Source of the DNA: Usnea hakonensis
Lineage: Eukaryota; Ascomycota; Lecanoromycetes; Lecanorales; Parmeliaceae
Length of the DNA: 64,000 bases
Assembly (NCBI GenBank): GCA_013423325.1
Contig: BLJB01000007.1
Span: 62,001 to 126,000 of the forward strand
Direction of reading: 5' to 3'
The notes below the pieces were generated by a model. It ran no database searches. It was not told the DNA's origin and saw nothing but the letters and a program-made list of their open reading frames with translations. A program made the translations under genes and the position numbers. Shown here piece after piece: positions 57,723-64,000 of the stretch; the first letter of the stretch is position 1; every line of letters starts with the position of its first letter.

Positions 57723-60700
57723 ATGAAAATCTTGAAAATGTTCCTGGCCTTCGTGACCCTCTCTTTCTGCCTTCTTTGTCGTGTGTCTGCTCAGGCTTCA
57801 CAAGATCCCCCTGGTGATGACTATACCTGGTATCCCAATTCATGCTCTTGGTTTTGGAGCAGTGCGGCTAACGTATTCATCCATAGCTCTGCGAGCAAAC
57901 CCTGTAGTCTCGGCTGTTGCAGCAATGGCGGAGTATGCGGGCTTGGTCCTACCTTCTGTGGTACCGGTAATTGCACGTCTTCATGCGACCAGAAGTCAGA
58001 ATGTGATCCTGGTTGGGGCTCTACATGGTCGTCCAAAGAAAATTGCCCTTTAAACGTTTGCTGTAGCAAATTCGGCTTCTGTGGTACTACCAAAGACTTC
58101 TGTGGAGACAAAACTGTGAAAAAACCTTCGGGTCGTGGAGCAACTACCAACCAGCGGACAATCGGTGAGTTCACAGAGTTCCCTTTAATGACAGGATACC
58201 AATAGCTAAAATGAAAATTTGCGGTAGGATACTACGAAGGCTGGTCAACCACGAGAATCTGTGGTCAAGGTAATCGACACTGTCTCCATTGGAAATTTCT
58301 TCTGTTGATCAATGTCACCTAGTCCCTCCGGAGCAACTTCCAGCTGGTGCCTACTCTCACCTGAACTTTGCCTTTGCTTTCGTGGATCCACTTTCTTTCA
58401 AGGTTGCACCAATGAACATGCTTGACACTGAACTATACCCTCGATTTACGGGTCTCAAGGACTCAAACCCCGGACTCAAGACTTGGATCTCTGTCGGTGG
58501 GTGGTCCATGAACGATCCGAACCAGCCTACTGCCGCAACATTCTCAACCCTCGCGGGATCAACTTCTGCTCAGTCAAATTTCTTTTCTTCTCTTCTCTCT
58601 TTCATGTCAACCTATGGATTTGATGGTGTAGACATTGACTGGTAAGTGGCCAGATTAGAAGAAAAGCTCTCTTCGAACGCTAACGTGTAAACCGAAGGGA
58701 GTACCCCGTTGCTCCAGAGCGAGGGGGCAGTCCGGCTGATTTTCTGAACTATGTGTCGTTCCTGACCAATCTCAAGAAAGCTTTTGGATCTACCGGCCAC
58801 AACTACGGGCTGTCAATCACGTAGGTGTCATGTATAGACTCTATGAGATAACGTATGAGCTGCTGACATGCTGTCAAGGATTCCTTCCAGCTATTGGTAT
58901 ATGCAGAATTTTGATATTGTAAACCTTGTGAAGGTCGTTGACTGGTTCAATGTCATGACATACGACTTGCATGGTACATGGTACGTCGACTCTCTGAAGC
59001 TTTTTTCGCGAGTCGTAGCTTACGCCCATTTCTAGGGATTCGACGGACAAGTTTATTGGTCCCATCGTCAATGCCCATACAAATCTTACCGAGATTGATC
59101 AGACTATGGATTTGTTTTGGCGCAATACGGTATGTGCTTATCCCTTAGTTTAACTTCTGTCCTTTACTCACAAGTCTGTTAGATCGATCCTGCGAAAATT
59201 GTAATGGGCATCGGTTTCTATGGTCGAAGCTTCACCCTCTCGGACCCTTCTTGCTCGTCTCCTGGCTGTAGCTTCATCAGTGGAGGCAGTCCCGGCCCAT
59301 GTTCTGCTAGTTCAGGTACCCTAATGTTTTCTGAGATCGAGGACATCATTGCCGCTGGTGCAACTGTGACATTGGACAAGGAGGCCGCAGTCAAGCAAGT
59401 TGTCTGGGACAACAACCAATGGGTCTCTTACGACGATGCGGATACTTTCAAATTGAAGATCGACTACGCAAACGGGCTCGGTCTCGGAGGACTCATGGTG
59501 TGGGCTGTCTCTACCGATGATACGAAATGGACAGCTACTCGAGCATTGACCGGTAGTACTGGCTTTTCGGCGCTGAAATCTTACTCCAATGGTGCCAACA
59601 CTCTCCAGCCTGATCCAATCACAAGCTGTACTTGGGGTTCTTGTGGTAAAGAATTGACTTGCCCCGCGAATATGTCTCCTGCAAAGAGCGGCAACGGACA
59701 GCAGATCGGTCCTGCTGGTATCTACTCGGGATGTAGATATGGGGAGAGTCGTGCTTACTGTTGTCCTTCGGATGGCGTGCCTACATGCACATGGAGAGGC
59801 ACGGCTCCGAAGTGCAACGGCAAATGCCTTGACACGGAGATCAACGTCTCTTCAGATACCCATGGAGGGGGCAGTGTCTGCTGGACTGGTCATAAAGTCT
59901 TATGCTGTACACCGGAGAAGGGCGATTCCCAGATTGGACAGTGCATGTGGGAAGGTAAATCTCCATACTGTTCGATAATTCCAGGGACACAATACGGTTG
60001 CAACGAAGGGGACCGAGAATCGTTGACCTACGATAGCTATGGTGCCGGAGGCGAGGAATGTTGCCTGAAAGGTTACAAAAGCTTTTGCTGTACCCAGCCA
60101 CCTCCATTCACAGGCTGCTCTTGGACCGGGTGCTCTAGTGGATGTCCAAGCGGAAAGCAGACCGTCGCTACGGACTCCAACTTGTGTATTCTGCCAGGAA
60201 AGACTCGATATTTCTGCTGTGACCAGACGACAGGCCCTAATACAGACCCCGATGCTTCACCCCCGAATTTTTGCGTGGCTCCACTGGATACCTATGTCCT
60301 TTCCGAAGAGCATGACGATGATGGGAACATTGCGGATTTTATTGAGCTCAACATCTATGAACAAGATTGCTTCAGGTAGGCATCGCGCTGCAGGATAGCT
60401 GTCGGAGCTTGGCTAATCTCGTGTAGCGTGCCCAACCTTGCACAGCCGGACATGGAGAAAAGATTCATGGATCTGATAGAGAACACGATTCATGTCTCAG
60501 TCCAAAAGAGATCAAAGGAACTCTCCTCGAGCAGTAGCGGTTATCGTTCCCCATCGATTTGCTTGACCGAAGGCAATTGCCATTTCTTATCAATTTCCGA
60601 CGAGGAGACACAACGTGTTCTCGAGACAATTCGAAACTCATCCCTGGCTGACCTCATTCCAAGAGGTAGTGCTCGTCATCCATCCATCTGCTTAGCTGGT

Positions 60701-61609
60701 AAGCCGGTCAATTCAATGACGTCAAAAGGCTACCCCTCCGTTGGCGTTTTGTCAGCTACAAAACAACTGTACAGAGTGGCAGAGTTAGCGGCCAAGTACG
60801 GGATTTGTAGCGGCTTATCTTTAATTCCGGGAGGGCGAGTACCTGGGACCAGCTATGTGGTTGAACACGTTACCGAACTGCAAACACCGGCGCAGTACGC
60901 TACTTCCATGTTGAACGGTCTACTCCCTGCGGGAGACAAAGCTGCCAGTGCAGCCTACAACTGGATGTCCATCTTTGGTCCAAGCGGGATTTTCCAGCAG
61001 CCATTCTCGCAATCAGGGATAAATTTACCGGCTGGACTCACAGGCAGTACACCTATGGAAGCCATCTATAACGCCTTTGGTAACAGCAAAGACAACGTGA
61101 ATCTTCTAATCTTGGACGAACAGACAAACTCCATCAAGAAAGCCTCTTGGTCCCTCTTCGAGCACATCATTGGCGATCGCAAATGGGCAGCTGCCAGTCA
61201 TGCCTCCCGCGTCGAATTGATTCTTCGAGTCCAACAAGGGCTCATCGCGTACATTAACACGGCCGAGGCGCAAAAGGCTCTCGAATACGCCTACAACGCT
61301 CAGCAATCAGTCTGGAAGTCATTCGATGTGGCGGGCGGTAAAGCCCATACCGCCTTATTGCCTCTGACCGGAGGCACAAGTTTTGCGCTGCAGCACAAGG
61401 CATACTACACGGATTTCTTCGAGCAATACGTGGGCAACATTCAACTTTTCCTGCAAAAGAAGCTGACGCAAGAGATAAGCTATTGGACAAGCCCGCAGGC
61501 CGTAAAGGATTACTCGGCGCCAGCGGCAGCAACCATTGCAAAGGTTATGAAGGATCGGCTGTCGAATCTTGGGACGGAGGTTGTCGTCAAGACTGGATGG
61601 TTGAAATGA
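57723..61609 (+). CDS. large GH18 chitinase with CBM18 modules (subgroup C type)
   Basis: Eight exons: 57723-58164, 58228-58269, 58323-58641, 58698-58820, 58879-58980, 59036-59129, 59183-60375, 60427-61609; 1165 residues. A signal peptide (about 1-24) is followed by two hevein-like chitin-binding modules (about 58-135: CCSNGGVCG, CCSKFGFCG). The GH18 barrel starts GYYEGWST and has the catalytic DGVDIDWE (Asp262-Glu269, split by an intron before the final E), FNVMTYDLHGTW, MGIGFYGRSF and GLMVWAVSTDD. After the barrel come four Cys-rich repeats of about 45-55 residues (CTWGSC, CTWRGTAPKC, CMWEGKSPYC, CSWTGC, ending in ..CC). A 390-residue C-terminal domain that I do not recognise follows. The layout resembles subgroup-C fungal chitinases, related to the chitin-binding subunit of yeast killer proteins. 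Those usually also carry LysM modules; here LysM is in the divergent neighbour. Confidence 0.9.
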
Positions 61610-62190
61610 GTCGGCGACTTTAGAGCACAGTTGTTGAGCGTGGCATTGGCATCGATTCGTAGTAGCCGTATCAAGACACATGCTCCTCAGACTTTTATTT
61701 GTTCCACGGCGTACGAGTACCTGGCCAGGTCCACCTAAGGGTAGATTGCGAAAATCGAATTACTAAGCCATCATGTGCTTATGTAAGCGAAATTTGACCT
61801 AGCGTAACACATAGCTCTTCCTGCTACATAATTGCAATCCTTCTTACCCCCCACGAACCATCCCATATACATCTTCCCATGCTTCTCGTGCTCCTTATTC
61901 TTCTTCTTGTTTGCACTGCTGCACGTGAAGTGAGGTATCCTCCAACGACTTCAATCACCCACAGCGTATGTGCCTCTCAACTTGAGCTATCCCAAAACAC
62001 GACAAATAGAGATCTGTTTAGCATGGTGACCCCATACCTCCCACCAGGATGGACTCAAGAGCGTCTCGATCGAGCATCAATAGAGGATTTATCCTCGCTG
62101 CCCGAAGAGGTATTCTAAACTTACTCCGCCCCATTCCCAAGGCAGATCAAAGCAGCTGCGTAATATTGAAAGAAAAAAGTTTAACACCCG
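61610..62190. other. intergenic with a small signal-peptide-like ORF
   Basis: An 79-codon frame at 61879-62118 starts MLLVLLILLLVCTAAREV, like a signal peptide, then a short hydrophilic part with no Cys pattern. It might be a small secreted protein or an upstream exon. It cannot be spliced simply into the next gene because a TAA at 62182 is in frame just before that gene's ATG. Not called as a gene. Confidence 0.35.
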
Positions 62191-62987
62191 ATGCACCAGG
62201 AACATAATCGCGTGGTCGAATATATCGACGCCCTCTATCAATCTGCCATCGAGAGCCAGACCGAGTACAAATCAACCCGCCAGCGCCAGAGTGAAGCTCG
62301 CCAGCGGCAAGGCTTGCCACCTCTCCTAGAGACGACGTCTCAGCTAGTGGAGATAGTGGAGAGAAATGATCAGCAAGCTAATTGGGGTTTCGTGCTATTC
62401 AGGCTGGACTACAGCGATGATGATCTGTGGGACAGATTCCAGGAGGGCTTCACAAAGTTGATCGACAAGTCTATCGAAGAAAATGAGGAAGGGAGTACGG
62501 GGATCGGGAGGATCGAGCAAGGATTGATGATGAAGATAGTAGTGGATCCGCAGATGAAGGACGCACGCATGGAAGATGTTCCAAGGTACGTCGCTTTTGT
62601 CCATCAACCCTCCATCGAAGGCAGGAATAGTCGATGCTGATCGTGGGGAGGGTTTCCCTTTGACTTAGGTTCTTCCGCGCCTTGGAAGACGCGGGCGAGG
62701 TTCCCCCGGGTCTGAATTGGGGTATGTGCCTCGCGGTCGACAAGGCGTCAATGAAGTCGGTCGCCGACGGCGACACGCTCCCCTTCGTGGTGGCAGTCGA
62801 CAAGTATTACGATCCTGATGAAGAAATCCCGGAGGACTGCGACGAGGGCTTCGAGGCATCCTTCAAGGTTGCAATTTCGTCCCTGCTGCCTGAGTTGTAT
62901 CCGGCGTTGGCGAGCAACGGGTGGGGGCCGGAAGACTTGTGGCGGCATGCAAGGCCCATCTTCGTCGATGTGTGGGGTTCATTATGA
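62191..62987 (+). CDS. unrecognised small protein
   Basis: Two exons, 62191-62585 and 62669-62987, with an 83-bp intron (donor GTACGT, branch and acceptor TTGACTTAG); 237 residues. It is strongly acidic, with few Cys and no signal peptide or membrane span. Motifs such as NWGFVLFRLDYSDDDLWDRF, MKIVVDPQMKDARMEDVPRFFRALED and WGMCLAVDKASM read as a compact domain typical of lineage-specific fungal proteins with repeated short helix-strand units. I do not recognise the family. The in-frame TAA just upstream fixes ATG 62191 as the first possible start of this exon. Confidence 0.65.
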
Positions 62988-64000
62988 GATGGCCACTGCT
63001 GCTACAGCATGGTATTTGGGTCAAGCTTGCACGCAACCCGAGCGATTGCACCAGTAAGATAAACACTCCAATAGAACATACGACTTACTCATACCTGATA
63101 CAGACACGCAAATCATACCCACCCATAAACCCACACATTCCCAACCAATATCAACAACATGAGAGCAACCTATGTGTAATCGTCATCTCCACAAGCAGAT
63201 TTCTATTTCTCACAAAAAAAGAAGGAGCAACACTTACAATCACCGAATTCCCAAAGCCATTCTACCACCCCAACAAACAGCTACAATATGCCACGTAGGC
63301 AATAAGACACATACAGGTAGCCAGTAGACAAAACTATCTTTCGCCCAAAGTAAATGAAATCCAACTTCCAACGCCTAACCCACCACCAAGCAGCTCCACC
63401 ACCAACCTCCCCCTCCCCCCCCCACAAGATCATCCCCACCCCCGTCCCGCTTCCCATCCCCAACCACCCCAGTGTCGCATATTTCAGACGCTATGAGCCT
63501 GCAACCATTGGCTCGGTTTTCATAACAAGTCTTCCTAGCCTATAAATACGTCTACTGTCATAGATTCAATTCATCCTTCTTACACATCACCAAATTGACT
63601 GTTCCTTGTTGCGATACCTATCCCCCTCCCTCACCCCCCAATCCACATATAAAAACCACCCTCCCTTAAATAGAACCCCCCCCCCACCCCCCCTTCCCCC
63701 CCCCCCCCCCCCCCCCCCCCCCNNCCCTCCCTTAAATAGACCCCCCCCCCAACCCCCCTTTCCCCCCCCCCCCCCCCCTCACTCCACTCCTCTCCCCCTC
63801 ACTCACTCCTCTTCCCCTCCCTACCTCCCTCTACAACCCTTCCTTTCCTTATATCTATCGTAGCTACATACATATCCAAGTTATTTTAATATTTCAAATT
63901 AGGTAAAGGAGAAAAGTGTGATTGAATTGAAGGAGGGAGGTGCGTGGCGATGGAGGGATGGATGGGTGGATGGGTGGGAGGGGGAGAGGGAGAGGGAGAG
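62988..64000. other. intergenic, low-complexity end of window
   Basis: C-rich runs around 63400-63430 and 63680-63780, and G/A-rich repeats (GGATGGATG, GGGAGAGG) at the end. No gene seen. Confidence 0.75.
63723..63724. other. two-base N placeholder (assembly join)
   Basis: NN in a poly-C run. CCCTCCCTTAAATAGA is present on both sides (63659-63674 and 63725-63740), so the same locus seems to be represented twice. Confidence 0.9.

Noticed and set aside
63606..63863. Pro-rich ORF across the N gap
   Set aside because: Translation of poly-C low-complexity sequence interrupted by Ns.
1..64000. CRISPR array, operon structure or prokaryotic elements
   Set aside because: No spacer-repeat pattern; introns and gene content show a eukaryotic nuclear genome.

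Overview
The window is nuclear DNA of a filamentous ascomycete (Pezizomycotina). Genes are split by many short introns, mostly 45-85 bp, with GT-AG ends and CTAAC/CTGAC branch sites. The gene content is typical of that group: Fet3/Ftr1 iron uptake, CBM18 and LysM secreted proteins, a GH18 chitinase, F-box/BTB proteins, a long-form tRNase Z and Pus7. A 220-bp stretch with no CA and no TG dinucleotide points to repeat-induced point mutation (RIP). I cannot fix the class; Dothideomycetes is plausible but unproven. All multi-exon models below were assembled by hand from reading frames, splice consensus and family motifs.

Layout. 1-12.6 kb: gene-poor, with a 2EXR/F-box-like gene, a small membrane protein, two unrecognised proteins and a broken F-box gene. 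13.3-17.6 kb: an AlkB-like 2-oxoglutarate/Fe(II) dioxygenase with an N-terminal PCNA-binding (PIP) motif and two zinc clusters. One 1.6-kb intron of this gene carries a complete second gene and tandem repeats. 18.9-31.2 kb: nucleic-acid housekeeping, with tRNase Z, Pus7 and an SRA-YDG protein, plus a small secreted three-module chitin-binding protein. 32.2-37.3 kb: a divergent fet3/ftr1 pair, the reductive iron uptake system. Its shared promoter has four exact ATCTGATAA GATA-factor sites, two near each gene. fet3 appears to contain an AT-AC intron directly before its last copper motif. 38-45.3 kb: BTB-like protein, VWA protein and S28 serine peptidase. 47.2-53 kb: an unrecognised protein and two type II membrane glycosyltransferases (GT34, GT8). 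53.9-61.6 kb: a divergent chitin module, a secreted three-LysM protein and a large subgroup-C-like GH18 chitinase. The LysM gene carries the RIP-scarred stretch in its fourth intron. 62.2-63 kb: a small unrecognised gene.

Functional themes are iron acquisition, fungal or host cell-wall chitin (CBM18 protein, LysM protein, chitinase), protein glycosylation, and DNA/RNA modification (AlkB-like, SRA, tRNase Z, Pus7). Three 2-base N placeholders (42761, 53648, 63723) all lie inside poly-G/poly-C runs and look like assembly joins; sequence next to them should be trusted less.
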